DNA of 64,000 nucleotides, from positions 682,001 to 746,000 of the forward strand of contig NW_026570265.1 of the NCBI RefSeq assembly GCF_019649055.1, written 5' to 3'. The notes below the pieces were generated by a model. The model saw only the letters and a program-made list of their open reading frames with translations, was not told the DNA's origin and ran no database searches. The translations under genes were made by a program, and so were the position numbers. Below are positions 1 through 12,800 of the stretch, one piece after another (position 1 is the first letter of the stretch; every line of letters begins with the position of its first letter). The stretch is from Paramacrobiotus metropolitanus (Eukaryota > Tardigrada > Eutardigrada > Parachela > Macrobiotidae).

Positions 1-2750
1 AGGAAGCTAGCTAAAGGAGTACGTAAATCAGCAACACAGATTTGCGAGCGGCTTATCACTAAATGCGATACGAAGGTATGGAAACGATCCACGAGCGAAG
101 TCAAAGTATGAATGAACTGTGGAAGAGTGCCCTAGTATCCTTTTTTATAGCATACATGCACACTTGGAGAAACCACTGCAAGAGCTGAAAGGGTTCAACA
201 CAGGAAACAATAAGAAATCCAACCTCCAAAATTCCAGCAAATTACCAATTGTGGAGCCGCAGAGCCATAACCGTTAACACAGCGAGCGCTTACCAGGAAT
301 GAGCTGGGTGGGACGTCCTTATCGGTGCAGGGAATATGGCTCTATATTGCTTGCTGCGTACGAGGCAGCCAAAGAAGCGGATCCCGTGCGCCGGACTTAC
401 ATTGTAAGTTGTACAGCGTGTTTCCATGTCGCTTATCAATTTATCCCAGCCGTAAATTAAACCCCACATGACTAGCTAGGAACAGATGGACCACCGCTAT
501 TCAATGCCACCATTGCCCTTGCTGACGTAATACTGTGCACGTTTTAGCGTTAGGGCATTCTTTCTGTGCAACGGATAGTTAAATCCTTTTCCGAATGTAT
601 TTGAATTGCATGAATTAAATGAGCCCCCGGTTTGATAAAGTGTATCAATTTTCACAATTACAGCGATGCATCCGCCGGCTCGGCAGCAGGGATCAACTAA
701 TCAAAGCTGATAAGTTGTTAGCGACGTTGGGGTTTTCCGTATTATCAAATTCTGATTCAGTGCGCTTTTAATTCAGTGCTTTTACAAGTGTTTCCCGCTC
801 GTTGTTGTGTTTTTGTTATATACAGTAATACAATTTTATTTAGAACATATTTACTGAACACAAAAAATCGAAAACGCGACAATGTTTATCGCAATCGTGA
901 TATATGGATAACGATATCAAAGTTAACTGCAAAAAGTATGAACAACTGCATTAAACGCTTAATTAAGTGTGCCGGCCTCCGTATGGAAGTGTAGTCTTAC
1001 TCACATACTGTATAGAAGTATGCGTTTTATCTGAACGTTGGAATAAAACTACAATGCGATCTTTTGCAAATTTTGTTTTTGAATTAATCTTTTGCATTGA
1101 TAGTTTACTAATGGCACTTAGTGCAGCACTAACGTAGTGTTTCCGTGCCAATAATGAACTACACCAAATCTTCGAAAGTTTACAGTGGAAGCAAGTTTTC
1201 TCCTGAACAAAATTCTACTTGATTCTGAGAAATGGTCTCTAGCTTAAAAACTTTATTTTGCTGCTTGTGATATGGGCCAGTGGTCAGATCATAGCAGCTG
1301 TCATAATAATTAAAATTGTGTAAAGAGAAAACCGTAAAAAAATAGGACATGCCGTAACTGACGGTAAAAAAATATCTTAGCTGTATGAGTATCGTTTTGG
1401 TAAAAAACCTGCAGCTTTGCTTATAGTGATGATTTAAAAGAGTTTTTCCGTGGTAATATAACGTGCAAGTGTACAACCACCCTTACAAGACAAGACTAAT
1501 TAAAAACTTTCATCTTCAATCTAAACCTCATTGTTACTGTAAAAGAGCTAATTTAAAAAGTTACCGTGGTAATTATTTTAAAGCTACAGCGTCTTTTTGT
1601 GAATAACTTCACTCCAGGAAATGCAAACAAATGAATTAAAATTGATTAAATATAGCCTAGTTATAGTAAAAGCTTCGGAGTTTCTTACGAAGATTGCTTT
1701 TGAAATGCAACTGTACATCTATAACGATAGGACCGATATAGTGACAACATTACTTTAAGTATTTTATGCCGTGGATATGAGAGCGCCATACAATGTCTTC
1801 TTTCTGATTCAAGTACAATATGATGTACTAGTGTTCGTATATAATATTATTAATTTCTCCATTAACAATAGTACAAGAACTTATCGGCTTGTCGCACAAA
1901 ATTCTAGTTAAATAGGCTACGTTGTCGTCATCGTTCATGATCAGTATGCGGCCAAATGCAATACATTTTTCCTCCGTTAGAGCTTTCAACTAAAAACGAA
2001 TTTATCGTTGAAATGCAGCCCGCGATGATAAAATTTAAAATCACGAGCTCAGCGGGTGGTTGTTTTCCAAAAACCTGCTGCAAGGAGAAAATTAGACATC
2101 TTCTAGCGTAACACCTGCAAAGGTCACGGATCAGGCTAACCACCCACCTTTCCCAGACCGTGCCCAGCATCAAATTTTCATCGTTACCAATTACTTTAAA
2201 AGCATTATCTATGAGAAGAACAATTCGGAGTCGTGGTATTTGTGAATGGAGCTCGAACATTCAACCATGCGTGATATTACAACAGCGCACCTTTATATTG
2301 TAAAGGCCCAGCAATTTTGAACGTATGATAGCATGTAAGACACCTTTCATTCAAACCTTTCTGCGTCATTCCTTATAATTAGCCGTGATCATCTTTCAGT
2401 AAAACTACCGCATTTAATATCTGCTTGTTTTTTCTGAGCTTATTAATATGATCAGTGCCAAGCCGGAAGGAAAACCTACTAAACAACATATGAATGAATA
2501 AACAAAATGATCATACTGCATCCCTGGAAAGTGTTCATGAAGACCAAATTCATTCAAAGCGACTAATTGCCCACTCGTGCATTGCTGATTGCTTGCTGTA
2601 ATTCGTACAGTAGTCGCCTACGTGCAATTGTAATACGTATTTTATCGTCTGTAGACTACCGTCATTCAACATGCTTACTTTTATGAGAATTTTTGTTATA
2701 CAACTTATATTTTGTCTATACAAATTAACTCGCCAATAAATTTTTGTTAC
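1..2750. other. Region without a supported gene
   Basis: I see no exon chain with family similarity here. The longest open stretch is a 110-codon minus-strand frame at 1928-2260. Its interior holds splice-like signals, but I could not join it to other exons in phase and recognise no domain, so it may be chance. The rest is AT-rich noncoding-looking DNA. Confidence 0.5.
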
Positions 2751-2803
2751 AGTCCGAAGCCTATACCTTTTCGATTGATTGAGGAACTATAGTCCTCCAT
2801 AAG

Positions 2804-2998
2804 ATGCCGGCAATACGTAAATCTTCCTCACATTCACGTGCACTAGCATCAGCACTGTTTATACTCCTTTTGTCCATGTATCCGGTTTATCCCAGTACGC
2901 GTACACAAGATACGAGTAATACGTACTCACCATTTCAGGCTGATCTGCCAGATCGGAACTTTGAACTACTGCAAATAATTAAGAGTTCTAAAATTTAG
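2804..2998 (+). CDS. Possible small secreted protein
   Basis: This 64-residue open frame starts at an ATG about 50 bases after a good splice acceptor (TTTTTGTTACAG, ending at 2752). That suggests a spliced 5' UTR. Residues 13-30 form a hydrophobic stretch like a signal peptide (ALASALFILLLSMYPVYP), leaving a predicted mature peptide of roughly 33 residues. An AATAAA-type signal lies near 3093. The C-terminal part (RNFELLQIIKSSKI) has no Gly amidation site, no dibasic cleavage site and no cysteines, so it is not a typical neuropeptide precursor. I do not recognise the protein. The acceptor, signal peptide and poly(A) signal together support a gene, but length alone does not. Confidence 0.35.
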   Translation: MPAIRKSSSHSRALASALFILLLSMYPVYPSTRTQDTSNTYSPFQADLPDRNFELLQIIKSSKI

Positions 2999-3099
2999 CC
3001 TCCTTTACTAAATCTAAAAACTGAGTGATGTGTGTTTTTACGTACACTTTCGATCGTCCAACTCCAACCCCGAAGGAAGTAAAACCAGCTTAAAATAAA

Positions 3100-3700
3100 T
3101 ACCGAACAATAATTTTGTGTATAGCAAAACGAAAACTACGACGCCTTGTGAATAATAAAGGGTGTGTTCTCCTGGTTAATAGTGCGCGAATATCAATAGC
3201 CTTTACAGCCCGGACTTATTATACAATGCGTTTCCCAGCAAAGCCCCGCAGCATTCCTGTTTGTGTGTGACGTACACCGCATCTGACCGTGGTTCATGTA
3301 ACAAAAACGGACGAAAACAGATGAGAATCGTACCGGAAACCGACAGACAATTATGCTTATCGGTCCGCTCGCCTAACAGCAGATGAAGGCTTGTCAAAAG
3401 AATTTTCAACACTCGTTAAAATGAGGATTATAACTAAGTCCCTTTACAATGAACTGCTTCCAGAATAAAACAACATTATAATACTGGTGCTCTTAAATGA
3501 TTATCAGAATTCCAAAGAACCGTCTATGGCGAAAACAGTGTCCCAATGCCCGGTTTCTTGAAAATGTCACTTCACATACGTTGTATAACCGCATTCGAGA
3601 CAAACAGTTAAGCCATTATCATGTCTGCTATACAAAAAAAGTGGAACATTACTCGTTAGATGAATATTTTTACTGGTTTTCAATAAAAGACGTTTCTGAT
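3100..3700. other. Intergenic, nothing recognised
   Basis: I see no coding exon here. A TTTATT at 3709-3714 reads AATAAA on the minus strand and is the likely poly(A) signal of the MIF gene upstream of it. Confidence 0.5.
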
Positions 3701-3918
3701 CTTCTTCATTTATTCAACTTACAATAAGTTCTTAAATTTAATGACCAAAATTATACTAAACGAAAATTTCTAAACTCCGAATTCGTAGAATAATTTGCAT
3801 GGTTAGAAACGGCAACACAGAGTATAAAACACAAACGTAATTATTTTCAGATGTAATACGAAATAGTTTGAATTAGGGCGTTCACAGGCGCATTGAACCG
3901 AGCTGCGGGAACGACGCT

Positions 3919-4808
3919 TTATCGGAAGATGGCAGCAAAAGTTTTCCCTTCGTGACCGATTTCAGATGCCGGTTGATCATGGTACGAAACATAAAATCTG
4001 AAATATAAAAGAAAATAAGCGAAAACAGATCAAACAATTACAATCCTTAAACCAGCACCAATCCTTGCACTCATGGCACTACGACAACCGGTTATGGAAT
4101 CATTCGGGTACATAACTGCGTTTTAACATGCGCTTATAAAGCATAGAGATCAAGATCAACAACGTACAGTTTGAAAATGCTTAAAATAAATATGAACTTG
4201 CAACCTTGCAACTGCCAACGTAAGCGTGACCAGCAAAACCTACTACTTTGGAGAACTGTGTAGTGAACGGAGAAAATGCAAACATGCACAACAACAACAA
4301 AAATTAGCAAACAATTTTTCTTAGAGGCCCTGTGTTGTTCAATCTTTGTTGCTGATTCCAACCTAGCAAACTTCTGCAGTTGACCGCAAGCATTTTCACT
4401 ATAAAGTGTATAGGAAGTTACCGCTTAATAAAAACGGCAAATTAAAGCGCAGACATATTACCTATCACCAGGAATGCCCAGTTTCTTCTCGATAAAGTCA
4501 AAGATGGCTTTGGAATGTCCTTCATTTTTGTCCCCTCCGATGGCGCCGATTGAGACCAACACGGCATATCCACACGGATCAGTGGTTCCCGCAAACGACA
4601 TGATCTGATCCGGTACGACATGGATGCACAAATACTGCAACACACCATACGTATGTCAGCTGACACACAATTCGAATTCAAATTAATTTTGAGTCCCTAC
4701 CTTCACCGGTTTTCCAAGGATCTTGGCCAGCAGATCCGTCAATTCCTGGCAGAAGTTGGCCGGAATCTTGGCCTTGGGCAGATTTGTGTTCAGCTGGAAA
4801 GTTGGCAT
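3919..4808 (-). CDS. MIF: Macrophage migration inhibitory factor homologue
   Basis: Three exons (4701-4808, 4462-4634, 3919-3997) join in phase to give 119 residues; the mammalian protein has 115 counting Met. MIF is a small homotrimeric cytokine-like protein with keto-enol tautomerase activity. The start gives Met-Pro, and that Pro becomes the catalytic N-terminus. The lysine of the GKP motif and the Tyr of the DRFYVS segment are present. The signature HVVPDQIMSFAG matches the family closely. Two family residues differ. The CxxC redox motif is reduced to CGYA, so thiol oxidoreductase activity is unlikely. The active-site Asn two residues after the Tyr is Ser. The gene is divergent from WASHC1. 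Poly(A) is probably at 3709-3714. Confidence 0.95.
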
Positions 4809-5465
4809 GGTGGATGTGTGGTCACGGAAGACTGCAAATTAGTAGAATGTCCGAAAACAGGAGACGATGCGTGGAATCTAGCAAAAGTTACAGAGCAAAT
4901 GCACACCTGGATTTCCTGTTTGCAGACTGCAACCTGATGATAACGGGGCGTCGGATGGATACGTGTTTGAATAAATAATAATCGGAAGAAAATCTCACTT
5001 GGTAGAAACAGCTGATTATGCTGACCGAGGCGAGCATAGTTAGCGGCAATACACCCCTATCACCATACAAACGACAAAAACCATACGAACGCTTATTAAT
5101 AAAACGAATATAAATTTTTTTAACTTTCCTGAATTCATTTATAAATTTGGTAGAAGTGATGAAATTCTTTTGCCACGGTTGTATATCATAGTCGCAAAAG
5201 AAAAAAACAACACAGGCTACACAGCGATACTTCCTTTATATGATTACTCGAATACTGCCTATGTCTTCAGCGCGCAACTCAACAGATGCTCGTTGCTTTC
5301 CAAATCTCATAGCTTCGTAATTAGGTAAACGTAAAATTGCAGCTGCCTAATTACAATACTTACCTTCATCTACATATCCATGTACTTTAGTTTTAGAGCA
5401 ACTCAGCTGCAACTGGTACTTAAATTTACATTTATGTGAGATAATCGACATCCGTTGATGCCTTG
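4809..5465. promoter_or_regulatory. Divergent promoter region of MIF and WASHC1
   Basis: These 657 bases separate two divergent start codons and must hold the 5' UTRs and promoters of both genes. I see no clear TATA box at a suitable distance from either, so the start sites cannot be placed. The assignment rests on position. Confidence 0.4.
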
Positions 5466-7400
5466 ATGGATATACAAGTGCCGCTGGTCAGCTCGAGTCT
5501 GCGACCCGAGGAAGCTTACGTTCAGCTTTTAGATTCTTTGCGATACTTGGAGCAGGTATCCGACGATGTATTCTCCAGGATTGAACGCAAGACCGCTGAG
5601 CAGCATCTCCGCTTACAGGTAAGAAACGTTTCTGCACTGTTACTTCTTTAAGCCACAATTTATGGATGCTCCTCCTGGCTCCAGGCCGTCAACAATCGAC
5701 TGGCTGCTGCTGAAGCGCAGATCAGCCACATCAAAGGCAGCAAGAAAGCCATTCGAGTGTTCGCCGCGCCGTCCTTTCCTGCCAGCGATCAACCTGCAAC
5801 GTATACTTCCATTTTCTCAGAAGAATCCCCAGCTCTAGCCGAGCCTCTGCGATCCAATACGGCCATACGCTCGAGATTTTCCCGTGACGTGAAGCCGCCG
5901 CAGAAGATTGAAATTCTTCCCTTGGTGGCTGCTTTGGATCCTGGCTTGCATTTTGACGAGCCACCGCGCGATGTCGGACTGGGCAAACTGCCTAATACCG
6001 TCAAAAGCGTCAGCAGTCTCTTGTTGTTCAACAGCGACCAGAATCCGTACAACCGACACATCGCCATAGATCCGCTGGGCGGAACAGGCAAGAGTCGTCG
6101 CCTGGCTGAACCCGAAGTGCAGACGCCGTCGCTTGACGCCGCTCCCGCCAGCTTCACACAGTTGGATGTAAATCAGACGAAGGACGATTTAAGTTACATC
6201 CCGGGATTTGGCGACGTACCGGAGTTTGTGTTGCCTAATATGCTACCGGATCTTCCAGGTGCTGAACACTTGAAAATGAGAAAATGCTACGCAATACAAA
6301 TATTAGTACCTTTTTTATCTCATTTTTTGATACTGGTAGCTGGAAGTATCGTACCTTGCTAATTTGTTTATGACATTCTTTTGCTTGAAATTGCACATTT
6401 CGACAATTTTGCATTTCACTGATGGTAAAACGCGAATTTGAATTTACGAGTTAATGTACCAAACGTAAGCTCCGGAAATGGTTTGAAAATCACGTAGAAA
6501 TCCACGACAAAGGAAAATCACTTATGAATTCCTGGTTATTACGTTGAGCTGTTTTTATAGGTGTTGTTGAAGACTTTGGATTTGGTGAGCTGAGCGACGA
6601 TTTCGGCGCCGCAATTCCTGCTATTGGAGCTTTTACCTTGGAAACTCCGGTACAAAAGACCGCTCCGGAATGGCCGAAAGTTGTTGCTGTTCCGGAAGCT
6701 CCACCCCGTGCGGTGGTTAGTGCTCTTCCGCCCATTCCCGGAGCCACACCTCCGCCTCCACCGCCCGCACCGGCGCCTGTAGCTGCGGGTCCTAAACCAC
6801 CGGCCCCACCACCACCTCCGCCTCCAACTGCGCCCGGTCCACCTCCGCCACCACCGCCAATGGCCGCTACATCGGATTCAGCGGCAGCGGGCGGCAATGT
6901 GCCAGTTATGAATGATGCTCGCAGTAGTTTGCTGGAAAGCATCCGTGCGGCGGGTGGAGCCGGTAAAGCCAAACTGAAGAGTGTCAAAGAGCGGAAGCTG
7001 GAGCAGAAAAAGAAGAAACAAGAGGAGAAAACAAAAGGTGGGGGAAAACCTAATGAAACGAATGGTTTTCATTGTTTCACCACTGTAGTTTTGTCTGGTA
7101 TCTAGCCTTTACGTTATTGCCAAATTACTGCTTGTAGCGATAATTGGTAAATGAATTAATTGCGCCATTGTAGCTGTTTCTGGAGGAGGCGATTTGATGG
7201 ATGACCTTAAAAGCCGTCTCACAAACTTGAGGAAGGGCATATCTGCCGGCAAGAAAGGCGGCGATGAAGAAAGCAGTTCATCACGACCCGCTAATTCTGG
7301 ATTCAATAATGCTGCTATGAATCGAGTGTCCGATTTGATTCCGCATTCCCCGACAGTACCCAGCAAACCTCATGAGGACAACGAAGAATGGAGTGATTAG
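5466..7400 (+). CDS. WASHC1: WASH complex subunit 1 (Arp2/3 activator)
   Basis: Four exons (5466-5618, 5685-6258, 6561-7037, 7174-7400) join in phase to 476 residues, close to the family's usual length of about 465. WASH1 is the nucleation-promoting subunit of the endosomal WASH complex and activates Arp2/3 to build actin patches for cargo sorting. The N-terminal part (to about residue 240) matches the WASH homology region, including LPDLPG. Residues about 280-345 are a proline-rich stretch. Residues about 359-385 form the WH2 actin-binding helix (SLLESIRAAGG then KAKLKSVKERK). The connector helix (MDDLKSRLTNLRKGIS) lies near 410-425. The protein ends in an acidic tail with the Arp2/3-binding Trp (NEEWSD). 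Poly(A) signal at 7640-7645. I chose the ATG at 5466 because it begins the conserved N-terminus. Confidence 0.95.
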
Positions 7401-7639
7401 TGAAACATTCTTGGACGTAGCATATTTTGATTGTGCCTGTGATTCGTTGAAGGTAATAGCCGATTTATTGAATTTTTCCAGTGGAAGTTTTAATTTTTTA
7501 CTGTTATGATGTAATTGCTGAGTGACTTGGTCATGTTCGTAATTTTCATGAATGATTAACGTTGTTAGTTATTTCCTGATATTGTTATCTGGAGTTAAAC
7601 ATGTTTTGTGTCCAGTTATTGACAGTGTAGCTAAATTAT

Positions 7640-7645
7640 AATAAA
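7640..7645 (+). terminator. Poly(A) signal of WASHC1
   Basis: An AATAAA hexamer lies 240 bases after the WASHC1 stop, in AT-rich 3' UTR-like sequence. Confidence 0.6.
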
Positions 7646-9841
7646 ATTTGTTAAATTACCGTGGAATTAATTTGGCATTGTATTTTGTTTCGCGATATAA
7701 TGCTTTTCTTTTTCGGTAAAGCAAAGTAAAGCTTCTCGGGTTGCAAAGTAGACTTCAATAGGGTTTATCCAGTAGCTCGTTTTTGCTGTATGATTTATTT
7801 CCGGCATGCATGCAGGTCGGATTTCTTATCCTTTCCGTTTTTGCAATGTGGATCATTTCAGCAACTGTAGCAACTGTAGAATGTTGTCATTAAACACTTT
7901 GTAAGTGCACTTCGCGCGATGCTGTGGCTCAGTCGGTTTTCCTTTCTGTTATTTTGGGTACTTATTTTATCGAAAGTCCTGTGAAATTACTGACAATTAG
8001 GCCTTCTTCTTCCGGCTTCCGGCATTTCTGAAACTTTGTGGTAGCATCATTTTATCCGATTTGCTACACCTTTGTTTTACAGCAGTTGTGTTTTGTTAGG
8101 CAAATATTTTTTGACACTTCTGGTATACTTGCCATAAATGCTACATAGCCCTCACAAGAGTCAAAAAGTTTCAGACTTGTATGTTATATAGATATTGTGG
8201 ATTTGTAAAGATATTTGTGGATTTTTTTCGTATTAGAAATGACAGCCTTTCTAATACGAAAATGCAACCAAGTACGAGTAACAGTGGAAAGTATAGAAAG
8301 AAGGCAGCATTGCGTGCCACATTAGTAATTATTATCTGTGGATAATGCTAGGGTAGATATTGTGCTATCGTGTGCTGTCGCCGCATGCAACGGGAACGGG
8401 AGAGACACTGTTTAACTGCGACGGACAAAGGCTGGTCGATGGTTGGTATATCGGGTCGTATATGTGTATTGTAAGTGTATGACTGTATACTTTCAGGTAA
8501 CCTGCCGCACAGTTAATCTCAAAGCGGATCGATCACCGGAAGACCATGCTTGTTGGAGCATCCCCGACCGGTGTAGCCGTGTAGCTGTGGAGTGGAAAGC
8601 AAACATGCGGTAACAGCGCCTGTTTGTTGGGAGGTATTTTCGGGAACGTTCACTCCAGCGCATAGACTGCATGTTCAACCAGCGTACGAATGCCGGTTCA
8701 GCGGATCCGCCGTGGCTGCGCTACCTGGCTGAATGACGTGATCATGAGTCGATATTCATATTTTGTCCATATTTGAAGGTCTAGTTCAGTTCAATACAGG
8801 ATACAGGAACGAGGAAAGTGCAATGCTGAAGGTCCACGAGAGTGGCGTAGGACTCGTTGCCATCATCTTCCACTTCAATTAGACGAGCTGCGTTATTGTC
8901 TGAGCATTGATTTTGAACAATAGGAATGGACACAGTGCAGGATAACGTACGCTATACCATAATCTACCGTGACAACGGATAATCTCCTGAAAGTTACTCC
9001 ACGTTGACGGACCAATTCCTTTATTGTTTCTTCTGTAACAGTAAGTGTGTTTAACAAAATAATCGTTACTGTCAAGGATCATACATAATAAGAGCAAATG
9101 TTTTGCGGTTTCGAAATTCGCTAAGGATCTACGATAACCAAGTAATCACTAAATAATGTACGAGTACTGTATTTATAACGCCGAAATCGTATTGGGAATG
9201 CAATTCCACTTTGTAGTTTGTACAGATAATGCGCATTACGATTTATTTCACATTTTAATTGTAAGAATTTGGATGACTAATTAGGGGACTGTACAAAAGA
9301 TATTTTCAAAGACGATACTATTGTATTCTAAATTTCTAATCATGAACAACAGCTCCAGACCCAAACTCAAGCGGCTGTTGTAAAGAAACAGCTGTATTGC
9401 GGCGTTAGGATTTAAAAAAATACTAAAATAAACTATCAAAAGCCGTTGTTTTAAACAAAATTAATTGCTAGATTTAGCCACGGGTATGACAAAACCGGAA
9501 AGGTATGAAAAAAATCTTCGTCCTTTGTCGCGTTACTAAAATGTCAGCAGTAACATGCCGACAGCAGGATATATTGATTGTAGCTGGAAATGATAATAGG
9601 TATATGCAGTATCGAAGCTGCCCTCATAGATATACAATTGCGTTTCCGTTCATTATTCTGACCCTGCAAAGTGAGAATTTTCTTGTTAGATCATATATGA
9701 GACCGTATTTCATCGTCGGGATGGTTGTTGCACAATTTTGTTAGCGGAACGCGGGAGTTAATAAGAAGACTCGAATTAAGCGCTTCAGTTTGATTTCCTC
9801 GTTTTCACACTTTTCTGATTTCAGCTGTCGATTAGCGTGCC
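7646..9841. other. Long intergenic region upstream of the first channel gene
   Basis: Apart from the coding-like fragment at 8354-8736, listed separately, I see no exon supported by similarity and splice signals. Promoter and 5' UTR sequences for the channel at 9842 are expected at its right end. Confidence 0.4.
8354..8736 (+). pseudogene. Coding-like fragment with in-frame stops
   Basis: This GC-richer island sits in AT-rich DNA. From 8497 to 8736 one frame is open except for a TAA at 8611. Its translation looks like an extracellular cysteine-rich exon (TCRTVNLKADR, ACWSIPDRCSR, RIDCMFNQR). A TTTCAG acceptor lies directly before it at 8491-8496. Upstream, 8354-8470 also reads as a Cys/Trp-containing frame ending at a GTAAGT donor, but the intervening 26 bases are too short for an ordinary intron. 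The pattern fits a decayed gene or exons split by features I cannot resolve. No family is recognised. Confidence 0.3.
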
Positions 9842-12800
9842 ATGACTGGAGCACCGGCTGCCGTTGGCCCAACGCTGGAAGTGAAGGATCCTTATAAAAT
9901 CGGACCTTTCAAGTAGGTGTCTGTTTGGCTTGGTCATAAACGGCATTGATCTATTTGTATGGATTGTGTGTTCTTAGATTCAATCCACAATGGGTGCAGA
10001 AACCATATTCGGACAGCTACTTTAAATGGCTCATCGTCATATCCTGCGCCGTGTGGTACAACCTGATATTGACCCTTCCACGTGCCGTGTTCCACGAGAT
10101 ACACGAAGGCAATCAGTTGTACTTCTTCCTTTTCGTCGATTATCTCTGTGATTTGTTGTATCTGGTGGATATGGGAATAAAGACTATTACAGGCACGTCG
10201 ATTATAAGTGTTAGCATTTACTGTTTAATATTGCATTAACAGTGCACCTGCAAGAAAGAAACATTTTCGTCTTGCTTTAAGATAGTAATTAATGTCTTGT
10301 GTATGTTACTGTATTATTATATACACTTGCTTAATTGCAATCTTTGCCGTTTGTAGGTTATTTCGAAAACGGTATACTTATAAAAGAACCACGGAAGCTG
10401 ATGGCCGCGTATAAGAAGTCCAGCACTTTCATCTGGGATATAATCAGTATACTGCCGACGGATTTGTTTTATTTTTTAACTGGCTGGTACGCGCCATACC
10501 CCATACTGCGGATTAACAGAATCTTCCGCTTGGGTCGCACGCATGATTTCTATTATCGCGCACAGACGCGTTTGGATTCTCCCAATACGTTTCGCCTCAT
10601 ATATTTGGTAGGTCCTTTTTGCAGGCTTTGAAATAAGCTTACAACATGCGGCGTATGATTCAATCGTGGATCGTCTTGTCACTTGTCACGTATTTCGTCG
10701 AATGTGCTATGATCATCAAATTGTCATATTGCAGATTCTGACGATGATCGTCGTTGTGCATCTGAACGCCTGTGTGTACTACTGGGTCAGCTCACAAGTC
10801 GGCATCGGTTCCGACCGGTGGGCGTATCCCGGCCGGGCCGGTTGGCGTTATGCGGAGCACGGTGGTGGTCACGGCGGTGGACACGGCGCGGCTCATGGCG
10901 GACACGAAGGCAACGCCACAGAAGACCTTTCCTTGGACCATAACGAACTGGCGCACGATCTGGGTTTCGCTCACGGAGTGGAGAACGGAACGGACTCTGG
11001 CCATCTGAACGGCAGTCTCAGTCACGCATTCCCTCTCGAGCTCGACCACTTGGATGCCGTTCATCACCGAGAATGAAACATTAGCGCGGCCGGTGATGAT
11101 CACTCACACTCGGAACACGGCACGGAAACGCATGATAACAGCCACACAACAGAAGGATCGCATCTCCAGGACGATAGCGCAACTGTTCCCCCCGATAAGT
11201 CCGCATTGCATCATGACGATAGCGAAGTTCTGCCGGCTGATCACAAGCAGTCCAAGTTGAAATATCTCATCGCTGATTCACCGAAGAGTATCGCGGCCGA
11301 ATCACCATGACTTTCCTTCAATGTCAACCGTGCCGCACCTGGTGTCTCATGCTGAGCGGATGCGACGACAAGTTGTTCTGGCGCATAAGGAAACCGATAT
11401 CGATTTTCCCGGATCACTCAACAGTTCAACAACGGCGCACGTCTCGGTGACGATTCGCGGAGGCAGTGAGCTGGGACATGTCGATTTATCGGTTACGGGA
11501 TTCGCCGGCGGTCCGACCAAGATGAATGTGGAGCGGTCAACCGCCCGCGTGGCTAGTGCCGGTCTGACGTCAACGGACCGTCCGACAACTGGCCAATCAG
11601 CGCGCACGACGATCATCGCGGCGAGCGTGCGGTTGGCTAGCTCGTTTCCTGATTTGCCGGGTTTCCCGAATCATCATTCGACGGATTCGTTTGCCAACAG
11701 TGTTAGTCGTACGATGAAACGAAGCTTACCGGAAAGTACGGTCACGCATACACCTGCCAGAACAACAACGAGCAAACTGCATTTGTCGTTGGACAACGCC
11801 CATGCGGCACAGGAATCGACCTGACGCCGCAGGTCACGGAAAATCCATTAAAAGCTCTTGAACGGCGGATGCAGGAGGAATTTGATCAGAGTACTACAAT
11901 TCTACCACAAACTACTGCACCTACTACCGGTACCACCAATGGAAACGTGCAACATGAAACGAATCACAATCCCAAGAGCGATACCTCGCACCAAACGGCC
12001 AATGGGGAATCACATGCCGATGGGAAAACAACTGACACTGAAAGTGCCAGTCGCACACAAGAACATACAGGCTCACCAGCGGAAAACCATGAGAGTGTCA
12101 GCGGAGCCGGTGGGCACGCTGCGCAGGGACAATCGGCATCGGGGAATGCCGGCGGTGTCGATGAAAATCCCCGTGAGTTGAACATGTTGGCTGCGTCATG
12201 CGGATAGAGCGTTCTGAATAGAACGTAATTGAATGTTTATTTGCGTGTTAATGGTTTGAAAGATTGGGACTCCTCTCACGCACTTCTGCATATTTTAGTT
12301 ATTATTTAATTCATGTTCGAAATGCCAGTTAATATGATTGACACATAGTGGAACTCGTGTGCGTGGTTTTCCAGTGATATCGTTCTTGATTTTTGCAGCT
12401 AATGCACACGGAACAAGTCATGGAACGGCAGGAACGCCACAATCTCCACAATCGCGGTCTGATGATTCCCAGAACCAGCATTCAGGTAAATATATGAACA
12501 CATAAAGATATGACCCTTTTGGTCAGTCCCGGTGCAGCGATCAGCAAAATCACACAGTTACAATAATCTTCCTGCGGTTAATAGTACCAGTGATTTTCCA
12601 GTTGGAATCAGCTAGTATTTATGGGATGTATTTCTTTCTTTAATCGCATACAGTAATTAACGAGTAAAACTGCTGTGGAGTTACTGAAACGCGTGCAGCG
12701 GTGGAGTTACTGAAACGTTTGCCATATTAATTATCCGAATTTTATTTTATAGAGGGTCAAGCGTCCGAAACCCATGGATCGTTTGCGGACACGGGAAACT

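Noticed and set aside
1928-2260. 110-codon minus-strand frame with internal splice-like sites
   Set aside because: No way of splicing it gave an open joined frame, and no family resemblance was seen; kept only as a remark in the region entry.
4620-4978. Two plus-strand frames of 64-105 codons
   Set aside because: They are antisense shadows of MIF exons 1-2.
6490-6987. 165-codon minus-strand frame rich in Gly/Ala
   Set aside because: It is the antisense of the proline-rich exon of WASHC1; Pro codons read backwards give Gly-rich frames.
11347-11616. 89-codon minus-strand frame
   Set aside because: It overlaps the channel turret exon; no homology and no splice partners.
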